A program made the position numbers and the translations under genes. The notes beneath the pieces are model-generated. The model ran no database searches, was not told the DNA's origin, and saw only the letters and a program-made list of their open reading frames with translations. This document shows positions 23,352 to 35,600 of a stretch of DNA of 64,000 nucleotides, in pieces (the stretch's first letter is position 1; each line of letters begins with the position of its first letter). This DNA is from Mercenaria mercenaria (lineage: Eukaryota; Mollusca; Bivalvia; Venerida; Veneridae): contig NW_026463372.1 of assembly GCF_021730395.1 (NCBI RefSeq), forward strand, positions 1 through 64,000. The letters run 5' to 3'.

Positions 23352-23644
23352 GACACAATGTCATAAGTAAAAATTATAGTTCATTTTCAGCAACAAGTTC
23401 AACTGGAGTACAGGACAAATTATCTTATCCATCGAAACAAATCATTTCAACAATAAACTCACCAAAAGAATATAACAGAATGCATGTTTGTTCACACATA
23501 AACAGAGAAAACAAGGAAATGGTTTTGACCGCTGTCCCCCTTGGCTAGGATAAATTGTAAGAGCCGAGCACCGGTTCTTTATTTCCGGCCCGGTGTGCAA
23601 CACGAATTTTCCGAAGTTATTGAACATTTCTCAAAGAACTAAAT
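23352..23644 (+). promoter_or_regulatory. RTRAF 5' flank / 5' untranslated region
   Basis: This short stretch between the right end of the TTCAT element and the RTRAF start codon must contain the 5' UTR and perhaps the core promoter. A more GC-rich patch at about 23560-23600 includes ATTTCCGGCCCGG, which contains an ETS-type TTCCGG core of the kind common in promoters of housekeeping genes. No TATA box is obvious. Confidence 0.4.
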
Positions 23645-26600
23645 ATGTTTCAGAGAAAACTCCTTGCTCTTAATCACCATCAACCACAAAAATTTAATTC
23701 ATCAGGTAAAATCATCTGCGTCCCGTTATATTTTTATTATATTCATGTGAAACACAAATGACATACTATTCGGATAGGTAGTGGCTAGACGTACGTGACC
23801 CCCAGTCTATTCGTACGGCTCTCCCGTACATACTCCCGTATGAATAGTGAAATAGCCCGCAGATTGCTATTCGTACGCCAGTTTTTGTATTAGGTAGTTT
23901 TATATTTTATTCTAATATGACCTGGCAATGCAACGATATTAAATGTTGGAATACAGGCTGACTCGGACCGTGGCTGATTCGGCCCAAATTTACTTGGCTT
24001 ATCGGGCCTAGATTGTTCCTGACATTAATATCATGAGTAAAAATAACATTTATGAGAATTTAGTTTAATTTCTGATGTAAAGAATGCTTATTTAGATACA
24101 TAACTGATGCATTTTAGTTTGTCAAAACTTCTTACCTGCTTGTACGGTGTATATTTTATAATATAAACTTCCTTACTTCAAGTTAAATCCCTAGTATCAA
24201 CATTATTTCCTGAACATTGCTGAAACATCCAAAATATATGGTCCTTATTGACTTGTAAATCAAAGTTTGTGGTCCAAATCGCCAAAATATATGACCATTT
24301 TCTATTTTTATTCGAAGTATTTGGTCCGAATCAGCCAAAATATTTGGGCCGAATCAGCCATGGTCCGAATCAGCCTGTTTCCTAAATGTTGACATCACGT
24401 CGACGTGATATTTAGCGCCATGTAAAAGTAAAGTAAAGTAAGCTTTATTTAAAGTCGGCAAGAGGATACAACAATATAACATAAGCTCATAAGTGCTTTT
24501 TAACCAACTACATATAATACACTGACGAATCGAGAAATAGCGCTTTCAGATTTGATCAACTATGTTCCTTAAAAATACTTTTGAAACGAAATGTCGCATA
24601 GCAAAACTGTCTTGATTGATTTACCCACACACTGAGTTGCTAATTCGCTGAGCAGAATAAATCGCCATCATTTGAGCTTTAATTGATTCTTACTATTCCA
24701 CAAGACGTATTACCATTTCCGGTAAAGGTGTGCATAAACAAAGGAGTGTGGCAACCTACCATTTGGCCCCATACATCCGCAAAGAAACAGTTCTATCACA
24801 TTTAAACTAATTTTTACAATAACAGATGTATTAGAATCGAAATAATTTATAGCAAAGCCTTACAGAACAGCCCTTTTTTTGTAAATTTGGGGAAGGGTAC
24901 CAGGTCCCTTTTGGAGGGGAAATTTACGTCGCGAAATCATTGTTTGGAGGAATATATTTGCTGAAAAGTTGTTAAAATCAAGACTGAAAATCAAAACTAA
25001 TTTCATTTTATTTTGCATGGGGAATTTTTGGCCAAGGTGGGGAAAAAAGTATACTTTTTAGATTGGGGAATGGGGCTGAATTTCAGCCCTAAAATCAGCA
25101 TAAAAAAGGCCTGCAAAATAATCCACTCGGGCTACGCCCTCGTGAAATTATTACACTCAACATATAACTGCCCATCTTGTATAAATAGTGTTAAAACAAT
25201 GTTTTGCTATAAATTATTTCTTAACTAAAATCATTCAACTGATACATTTTCAACTGATTTCTTTACTTTTCTTTATATTTCAGTCGCACATCCAGAGATT
25301 TCAAATATAGAAAAAGGCTATTTTTATGTCTACGTGCAATATTGTTGTCATCGTATGATGTATATTAGTTACAGAAAGGGTTCCGTTACAGTTAAATAAC
25401 AGTATTCAACTCTATCCAGTTGGATATCTGTATTCAACTACATCCAGGCCATACCTTGGGGAGCTAGGCGCTTTCAGTCGTGGCCCATAAAATATAAGTA
25501 TGAAATATGAAATAAAATAGGTCCAGTAGAAAAATGCATAAAATACAGATATACGGTAATGAAATATTGATAATGAATACATAAGGTACGGATAGATACG
25601 ACAATACAAACATGTTATATGTGCTCTTTTTTTTCTTCTTTTTAGCTCACCTGTCACATAGTGACAAGGTGAGCTTTTGTGATCACGCAGCGTCCGTCGT
25701 CCGTCCGTCAGTCCGTGCGTGCGTGCATCCGTAAACTTTTGCTTGTGACCACTCTAGAGGTCACTTTTTTTGTGGGATCTTTATGAAAGTTGGTCAGAAT
25801 GTTCATCTTGATGATATCTAGGTCAAGTTCGAAACTGGGTCAGGTGCCATCAAAAACTAGGTCAGTAGGTCTAAAAATAGAAAAACCTTGTGACCCCTCT
25901 AGAGGCCATATATTTCACAAGATATTCATGAAAATTGGTCAGAATGTTCACCTTGATAATATCTAGGTCAAGTTCGAAACTGGGTCACGTGCCTTCAAAA
26001 ACTAGGTCAGTAGGTCTAAAAATAGAAAAACCTTGTGACCTCTCTAGAGGCCATATATTTCACAAGATCTTCACGAAAGTTAATCAGAACGTTCATCTTG
26101 ATGATTTCTAGGTCAAGTTCGAAACTGGGTCACGTGCCGTCAAAAACTAGGTCAGTAGGTCAAATAATAGAAAAACCTTGTGACCTCTCTAAAGGCCATA
26201 TTTTTCATGGGATCTGTATGAAAGTTGGTCTGAATGTTCATCTTGATGATATCTAGGTCAAGTTCGAAACTGGGTCATGTGCGGTCAAAAACTAGGTCAG
26301 TAGGTCTAAAAATAGAAAAACCTTGTGACCTCTCTAGAGGCCAAATATTTCATGAGATCTTCATGAAAATTGGTCAGAGTGTTCACCTTGATGATATCTA
26401 GGTCAAGTTCGAAAGTGGGTCACGTGCCATCAAAAACTAGGTCAGTAGGTCAAATAATAGAAAAACCTTGTGACCTCTCTAAAGGCCATATTTTTCATGG
26501 GATCTGTATGAAAGTTGGTCTGAATGTTCATCTTGATGATATCTAGGTCAGGTTCAAAACAGGGTCATGTGCGGTCAAAAACTAGGTCAGTAGGTCTAAA

Positions 26601-29600
26601 AATAGAAAAACCTTGTGACCTCTCTAGAGGCCATACTTGTGAATGGATCTCCATAAAAATTGGTCAGAATGTTCATCTTGATGATATCTAGGTCAGGTTC
26701 GAAAGTGGGTCACGTGCCGTTAAAAACTAGGTCAGTAGGTCAAATAATGAAAAAACGTTGTGACCTCTCTAGAGGCCGTATTTTTCAATGGATCTTCATG
26801 AAAATTGATCTGAATGTTCACCTTGATGATATCTAGGTCAAGTTTGAAACTGGGTCATGTGCGTCAAAAACTACGCCAGTAGGTATAAATATAGAAAAAC
26901 CTTGTGACCTCTCTAGAAGTCATATTTTTCATGAGATCTTCATGAAAATTAGTGAGAATGTTCACCTTGATGATATCTAGGTAAATTTCAAAACAGGGTC
27001 ACGTACCTTCGAAAACTAGGTCAATAGGTCAAATATTAGAAAAACCTTGTGACCTCTCTAAAGACCATATTTTTCAATGGATCTTCATGAAAATTGGTCA
27101 GAATTTTTATCTTGATAACATCTAGGTCAAGTTCAGAACTGGGTCACATGAGCTCAAAAACTAGGTCACTATATCAGATAATAGAAAAAACGACGTCATA
27201 CTCAAAACTGGGTCATGTGGGAAGAGGTGAGCGATTCAGGACCATCATGGTCCTCTTGTTTCTTCTTCTTTTTTTGCAGAATGCATCTTTTTGTACAAAT
27301 GTGAAATATCAATAATGAATACGGCTCTCCCGTATGAATAATGAAGTAAGATAATACACAAGATACTGATAGATACGGTAATATGAACATGCAATAAATG
27401 TGCTCTGCTTTTTTTTTAGCTCACCTGTCACATAGTGTCAAGGTGAGCTTTTGTGATCACCCGTCGTCAGTCCGTGTGTGCGTCCGTCCGAACGTCAACA
27501 TTTTCTTGTCTGCACGATAGTGGTTTCATTTATGATTTTATTTTAACCAAACTTGCACACAACTTGTATCACCATAAGATCTCGGTTCCTTTCTTGAACT
27601 GGCCAGACCCCATTATGGGTTCCAGAGTTATGGCCCCTGAAAGGGCCAAAATTAGCTATTTTGACCTTGTCTGCGCAATAGCAGCTTTGTTTTTGATTTG
27701 ATTTTTACAAAACTTGCACACAACTTGTATCACCATAAGATCTTGGTTCCTTTCTGGAGCTGGCCAGATTCCTTTATGGGTTCCAAAGTTATGGCCCCTG
27801 AAGGGGTCAAAATTAGCTATTTTGACCTTGTCTGCACAATAGCAGCTTCATTTATGATTTGATTTTAACCAAACTTGCACAAAACTTGCGTCACCATAAG
27901 ATCTTGGTTCCTTTCTTGGACCGGCCAGATCCCATAATGGGTTCCAGAGTTATGGCCCCTATAGGGCCGGATTTGCTATTTTGATCTTGTCTGCACAATA
28001 GCAGCTTCATTTATGATTTGAATTTAATCAAACTTGCACAAAACTTGTGTCCCCATAAGATCTTGGTTCCTTCTTGAACTGGCCAGATCCCATAAAGGGT
28101 TCCTGAAAGGGCCAAAATTTGCTATTTTGACCTTGTCTGCACAATAGCAGCTTCATTTATGATTTGATTTTAACCAAACTTGCACACAACTTGTATCGCC
28201 ATAACATCTAGATTCCTTTTTATATGCCCGCAGGGATGTATTATGTTATCGCCTCGGTCTGTTTGTTGGTTAGCAATTTCCATTCCACTCTGTAACTCTT
28301 GAACCCCTTAATGGATTTCAGAGAAACCTAACGCAAATGTTCACCTCATTGAAATGACGTGCAGAGCACATGTTTCGGATGGCTCACTTCAATGTCAAGG
28401 TCACACTTAAGGGTCAAAGGTCATATGACTTTGTTTTGTGTGAATATTACTCTGCATTTGCATTGCATTGCAGTGCTCTTGTTTTTATTTGGCAGATCCT
28501 TCTTTTGTTTGCTTACAGTAATTTTTTTTTAATTACTTCCCTTTTATGTTACAATAAATAGCTTATTTAGTAACTTTTTTACTATTGGCCGTAGGGAAAA
28601 ACAGAGACCACTTTACTGTGGTACAACATGAATGCTACCTCCAATTTTTAGGTATATTTTGACATATCTGTACCTTGTAAGAATTTTTTCTTTTTGTTTT
28701 TGGTTAAAGCAGTGGTACTCAGGTGAGCGATATAGGGCCATCATAGCCCTCTTGTTATTTTTTTCTTTTTCAAATTTTTTTTGCAGAATGCATCTTTTTG
28801 TACAAATGTGAGAACGAAGCAAGCTGGAAAACAAATTGGTTCTCATCATTTTCAGTTGTCATCATTGACAATAATTGCATGGTTTCTATGTCATAAAGTA
28901 ATGTGTATATAAATGTGCTCATATAAATAATAAGGAAATAATATAAACGTTTTATTCTACACGAAATCACTTCCTGTTTGTTTGTCTTCTCTGGATTTGC
29001 AACTGAAAAATAAAGAAAAGTAAAGAAATCAGTTGAAAATATATCAGTTGAATGATTTCAGTGTAATATAATACTATGTAGTACAAAACTGCCATACGAA
29101 TAGCAACCTGTGGGCTATATCACTATTCGTACGGGACCGTACGAATAGCCACTTCCATTTGGGTAAATCACCCCGGCCCTGTTTTTATTTTTTAAATCAC
29201 TAACAAATTTTCCTTTCCCTTTCATTTTGGCCCAATTTTCTTTTATTTTCTACTAACAATCTTTCTGGCTTGATGCGCATGAAAGTGTCTTTGTCCCTGT
29301 AAAGGGTTAGACAGTATTGGAAGATAGATAGCTAATTATATAAATCGGTGGTTGAACAAAGATGTAATTCTCACAGTATTTTGTCTTTAATTTTTGGAAA
29401 AGGATCTTTTAACATAAATCAATACAGTGAATTTTCTTATACATTGTATTTAGTCCAAATAATTTGACATCAGAACTGATTCTGAGATATTTTTGTGATA
29501 GGGCAGAATCCCTCTCTTTACGTCAAAACCAGTAAAGACCTTTTCTGTGGTGAAAATAGATTTAGGTAAAAACACGATCAGGCAATATACTTAAACAATG

Positions 29601-32600
29601 AAATCTTAAAACAAAATATAACTGAATCATTTTATGGTTTAAACATAACAGTAAAACACGTTAATAAAGCATAAACACTATATGTTTCATTTGGCTTCCT
29701 CGCTGTATTTACATGTCCGCCATTACACTCTTCCAAAACAGTACAGCTGACAGTGCTTTTATCGATCAGGTTTTGACGTTTATTCACATAAACATCAGTT
29801 GAATGGAAGGAAAAATGGATATTCTTTCCAGGTATCTTAAAATTTCACTAATATTTTTGTTCTTTAATAGTTAAATGCGATTTAAAAATCGCTGCATAGA
29901 ATCGTCCCCGAAGGTTCACCACAGAAAAGGTCCTTCCTATGTTGTACATGGAGGAGAGATATTGACCTGCACAAAAATTATCACAATATCGCGACTCGCG
30001 TACAATTAGTTGGACTATGTACATCGTATTGTGATTGCTGACTCAACTGCCTAGTGTTGGAGCGTCCACTGTGAGTGAGGTCATTGGTTCAATCTCAGGC
30101 CCCTAAAAAGGCATGAAAAAATTGTAGGAGCTAGATTAGCTCACTTGCTGGGTGCTCAACATTACAAGGGAAACTGGTCTCTTCTCTCATTTTCTCCTGG
30201 CCATTAGTTTTCTTCAGGAATGATGGAGGTATTGATATTGATTTGTACAAATAATTAATTGTAGAAATTAATTAAGTGTTGTTTCACAATTGTGAACTTA
30301 AACAACCTAAGATGGGTTAGTACAATACTACAGTTGTGATTAAATTTGACTTGGGTATGTTACAGATGAGAATGAGTTTCGTAGTATGATTGTATGGTTA
30401 GAGGACCAGAAGGTGCGGCACTACAAGATTGAAGACAGAGCAGGATTACGTAATACTTCATCCTCAGACTGGCCAAAAGCCTTGGAAAATGTAAGCCTGT
30501 TGATCCATTTTGATTCAGTAGACTTTATTTTAGAAATGCCAGGTAAGATAAGATTTATTTAAAGCTGAGAAAATATTATAGCAAACAGGTATAACATAAG
30601 TTCATTTGAGCTTTTGAACCAACTAAAGAATAACATATATAGCAAATATCAAAACAAAAGTATAAAAGCAGCAATAATAAGAAAATTTAATGCATTATGA
30701 ACTTAATTAAATTGAGTCAGTTTTCTCCCTGGTTAAAACTGCCACTAACCATATTTGTACTGAACAAGCTCTGAGTCACATTATAGCACAGATGCAACAT
30801 ATTCAGAGTGACCATGCTGTACAAAATGAGGCGCAATTTTGTTGAAATTTATCCAGATCCTCCTCTATGGCAATCAGATTCGGTCATGATAATGAATTCC
30901 TAATAAAGCCTTTTGTGCATTGTCAGTTAGGGAATCACAACTTCAATCGCTTGTCATGTTTCTGTAGCAGATTGTTACATTTCTTGTGTTTGCATGCATA
31001 ATTTTGACAATGTCATTGTCTTTTATTGACAAAAATTTGCAAATCTCATGCTTTTATAATACACAAGTTCAGCACAAAGGGGTCAAGCACATCAGTGGAT
31101 TGTGTTTAAATGTAGAGGAGTGAGTTTAATGACTTACTTTTTGTGTCCTAGAGCCAAAATTATCAAACCCCCATACTGTTGTGTCTGCTCTCTTAAAAGT
31201 GATAAAAAAGTCCTTAAAGGGCATGAAGAAATGGTAAAAACAGGAAGTAAGTGGTAAATCTGGTGACCCTAAATGGATTAGTGCACTAATACGTTATTAG
31301 TACAGGGATCGAACCGATAGGGGAACAAAAGTGCTGGTACTGATGCCATGTCTAGCTAGCATTAAGTTGGCATTCATTTTCTATAGTCATATTCCTTTGA
31401 CTTTACTCAGAACATTCTGCACATACTCAAAGTCAATGGAATGAAAAAGAGTAGTTTTCTGGAATTTCCAAAAGATGTGCAGAGTGTTCTTAATAAAACA
31501 TGGTGCAGACAGAACGCCTGTGCGAAAAAGGAACAGGAAATCCTGGGATAATCCCAGGAAGTCCCAGGACTATCCTGGGATAATGTCCTGAAAATATTTT
31601 AGGAATTCCTGGGATAGTCCTGGGACTTTTCACACTGTTAAATGGGAATGGGACAATCCCAGGATTTTCCTGTGAACAGGAAAAAAACAGGACACCAGAA
31701 CACCAAGAAATCTATGCTGTCCTGCTATCCTGAAAATCCCAGGAATGTCCTGGGATTTCCTGATGTCAGGAAATAAAAGTATATATTGTCCTGTTCTCAG
31801 GAAATCCCAGGAATGTCTTGAGAATTCTTGAAGTCAGGATATCCCAGGACAATTGTCCTGTCCCTAGGAAATCCCAGGAATTCCTGATGTCAGGAAATTT
31901 CAGGAGAATTGTCCTGTCTTCAGGAAATCCCAGGAATTCCTGTTGTCAGGAAATCTCAGGACAATTGTCCTGTCTTCAGGAAATCCCAGGAATTCCTGAT
32001 GTCAGGAAATTTCAGAATTGTCCTGTCTTCAGGAAATCCCAGGAATTCCTGTTGTCAGGAAATCTCAGGACAATTGTCCTGTCTTCAGGAAGTTTTCCAG
32101 AACATGTAATTGAATACCTTGTAAACATGATTTGAAATTCTCTTTGGTGGGAAATACAGTTAACAAATTGAATGAATGTTAAATTTCAATTGTATTTACA
32201 GTAAGAATAATAATTAAGGATTATCATTTCAAAATATTTTCTAGTTAAAAAGTATACATCATGTACATTGAAACATACAACCTGTCATAGCAGAAATATC
32301 AATTTATCAGTTCAAATAAAATTATGTGCATACATGGCAAAAACACTAGGTGTAATATTTAGTCTAGAAACTATGAGCTTCATATTGAGCAAAAAGCTCT
32401 TATCATTCTATGATCTGTTTACTTTTAAGAGTGAAACTTCCTTTGATCAAACATGTACAGATAATCTAAACAGTACTAACATATTTCACTCTTACCACTC
32501 TTTAACGCTCTGATTGATTTTAAAGAAAAATACTTTTCTAAATAACTTACTGGTATTGTTTTGTAAAATCATTAAATGAAGGTATATATTTAGTATTATT

Positions 32601-35600
32601 TCTAAAAGTTTAATACAGAAATAATTTGCTAACATACTACAAATATAGAATATATTCCTGTTACTCCTACAACACCACAGCACAAGTGCTTAATGATGCA
32701 GTTTCTCCCAAGACATGGGTCTTCAACACCAGGATGTAATTAACTTACTAGACCGTTACAAGATCATGTTTCAAATTAATTACCATCTTTCAATCTGTAT
32801 CTTTTAGAAAAAGTCCTGTCTTTTTCCTGTGAACAGGACAATTTCCATCAAAATTCCTGTCTTTTTCCTGTGAACAGGACAGTTTCTATCTAAAGTCCTG
32901 TCTTTTTCCTGAGAACAGGACAATTTCTATCAAAAGTCCTGCCATTTAGTGTTAAAGTCCTGTCTTCAAGACTTTTATGCAGCCTTGCTAAAAGAATCTC
33001 GGGATATCCCAGGATAATCCTGGGATTTCCTGAGAACAGGAAAATATTTCTGCACGGGTGCAGTGAGTCATGTGATAATATTTGCCACAATGGATAGGAG
33101 GTCTTAGTTCCTATCCGCTGTGGATAATCTCAATAGGGCTGGGTATCGGAGCAGTACGGTGTGCTGTTTTAATTCTTTGACAACATGACAACAATTAGAT
33201 GACTACTCTAGAATTTTTAGAACACTGGTCAGAGTAGACAAAGGAGTATGGCCAATTTTTGGGCAGGCTGTTTCTTGTCATTCATTGGATGTGAAATGTG
33301 CTGGAAATAAGAGTGTTTTTGCTAAGACATGGCTCATTAAGTAGGTACCCTTGTCTTGATTGACCTTAGTGGACAGTAAGTATAAAGTAGAATAAAAATT
33401 AAAGCAGTTTGAGGTGTGAAACTGGGGTTAAATAACAGGCAAAAATGTGTTAGGCATGTAACAAACATATTGAAAAATTTGTCTTTAAAAATAAGAAAAA
33501 AGGTCTTGAAAAAGAGCTGGAAAAGTCCTGAAATTTTTGCATGGTGAGTTCATGAACCCTGTTTTTATTTCAGTATGCGAATGACCTTGGATGTCCATAC
33601 CCAATAAGTGAGAGAAACCCTATGATAGACTGGCTGTTGGGGTACGCTGTAAGACTGGAGTATGGTGATGATGGTTTGTATATAAAATCACTTAAATAGA
33701 TTTCCTGCATTATTGTGCATAGTGACACGTTTAGATTTAAACAAAAGTCACAATGTAAGCCTATCCTTAAATAAGTTTATTATACCCCCACAAAACGAAG
33801 TTTGGGGGTGTATATAGGAGTAAGCTTGGCGGTTGGTCCGTTGGTTTTGCATGGTTTCCGGATGATAACTCAAGAAAGGATTGACCAATTGAAATAATTT
33901 TTGGTACACAGGTGTAACATCAGAAAATACAGGTCAAGTTCGAATTTGGGGTCAGTAGGTCAAAGGTCAAGGTCACAGTGACCCTGAACAGTTAAACGGT
34001 TTCCGGATGATAACTTGAGAACGCTTGGGCCTAGGATCATAAATTTTGGTACACAGGTGTAACATCATGAAATGCAGGTCAAGTTCGACTTTGAGGTCTG
34101 TAGGTCAAAGGTCAAGGTCACAGGGACTCGGAACAGTTAAATGGTTTCTGGATGATAACTTGAGAATGCTTGGGCCTAGGATCATAAATTTTGGTACACA
34201 GGTGTAACATCATGAATTGCAGGTCAAATTCGACTTTGAGGTCTGTAGGTCAAAGGTCAAGGTCACAGGGACTTGGAACATTTAAATGGTTTCCGGATGA
34301 TAACTTGAGAACGCTTGGGCCTAGGATCATAAATTTTGGTACACAGGTGTAACATCATGAAATGCAGGTCAAGTTCGACTTTGAGGTCTGTAGGTCAAAG
34401 GTCAAGGTCACAGGGACTCGGAACAGTTAAATGGTTTCTGGATGATAACTTGAGAATGCTTGGGCCTAGGATCATAAATTTTGGTACACAGGTGTAACAT
34501 CATGAAATGCAGGTCATATTCGACTTTGAGGTCTGTAGGTCAAAGGTCAAGGTCACAGGGACTTGGAACAGTTAAACGGTTTCCGGATGATAACTTGAGA
34601 ACGCTTGGGCCTAGGATCATAAATTTTGGTACACAGGTGTAACATCATGAAATGCAGGTCAAGTTCGACTTTGAGGTCTGTAGGTCAAAGGTCAAGGTCA
34701 CAGTGACTCGGAACTGTTAAATGGTTTACGGATGATAACTTGAGAACGCTTGGGCCAAGGATCATAAATTTTAGTACACAGGTGTAACATCATGAAATAC
34801 AGGTCAAGTTATACTTTGAGGTCAGTAGGTCAAAGTTCAAGTTCACAGTGACTTGGAACATTTAAACGGTTTCCGGATGATAACTTAAGAATGCTTGGGC
34901 CTAGGATCATGAAAATTGATAGGGAGGTTGGTATGACTAGCAGATGACCCCTAATGATTTTGAGGTCAGTAGGTCACAGGTCAAGGTGACAGTGACCCGG
35001 AACATTTAAACAGTTTTCGGACAATAACTTGAGAATGCTTGGGACTAGGATCAGGAAACTTAATCTGGAGGTTGGCTTTGACATTGGCTTAGTTCTGTGA
35101 CAAGGCCATATTGTGGGGGTATAATTCGTCACTCTTGTGACAACTGTAGTTTTGTAAGCTCAGATCCAGAAGTTTATTGGTAGTTAGGTATTAGTTTTCT
35201 TCAAATCAATAGTCATTACTATACAGAGCTCAATAAGATATAAACAGAGCAAAGTTAAGGTGCATTAGAAGTGTTTTATTTGATGTCTGTAGTCTGTACT
35301 TCTAAAAACACTTCCAGAGGTAAAACATTGTTTGGGTATATTGTAAAATACAAGTAGGAAATACCATTTAATGCACCACTATGCTTTGTAACATATGAGT
35401 AGCAAAGGTAATTACCAGTTCATGCACCACTGTGCTTTGTAACATATGAGTAGCAAAGGTAATTACCAGATCATGCACCACTGTGCTTTGTAACAAATGA
35501 GTAGCAAAGGTAATTACCAGTGTATGCACCACTGTGCTTTGTAACATCTGAGTAACAAAGGTAATTACCAGTGCATGCACCACTGTGCTTTGTAACATAT

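Larger units (their letters stand above)
23778..29160. mobile_element. Composite inverted-repeat element in RTRAF intron 1
   Basis: Sequence at 23778-23915 (TATTCGTACGGCTCTCCCGTA, ATAGCCCGCAGATTGCTATT) continued at 25226-25310 (AAATCATTCAACTGATAC, TCAACTGATTTCTTTAC) is the reverse complement of 28960-29160. The left arm is interrupted between about 23925 and 25225. The interior carries a family A copy (25644-27258) and a family B copy (27418-28754). Interior blocks such as TTTGCAGAATGCATCTTTTT are repeated at 27267 and 28780. Superfamily and exact ends are not resolved. Confidence 0.55.

Noticed and set aside
25800-27200. Regularly spaced repeats resembling a CRISPR array
   Set aside because: Units are contiguous and diverged with no unique spacers, in an animal genome.
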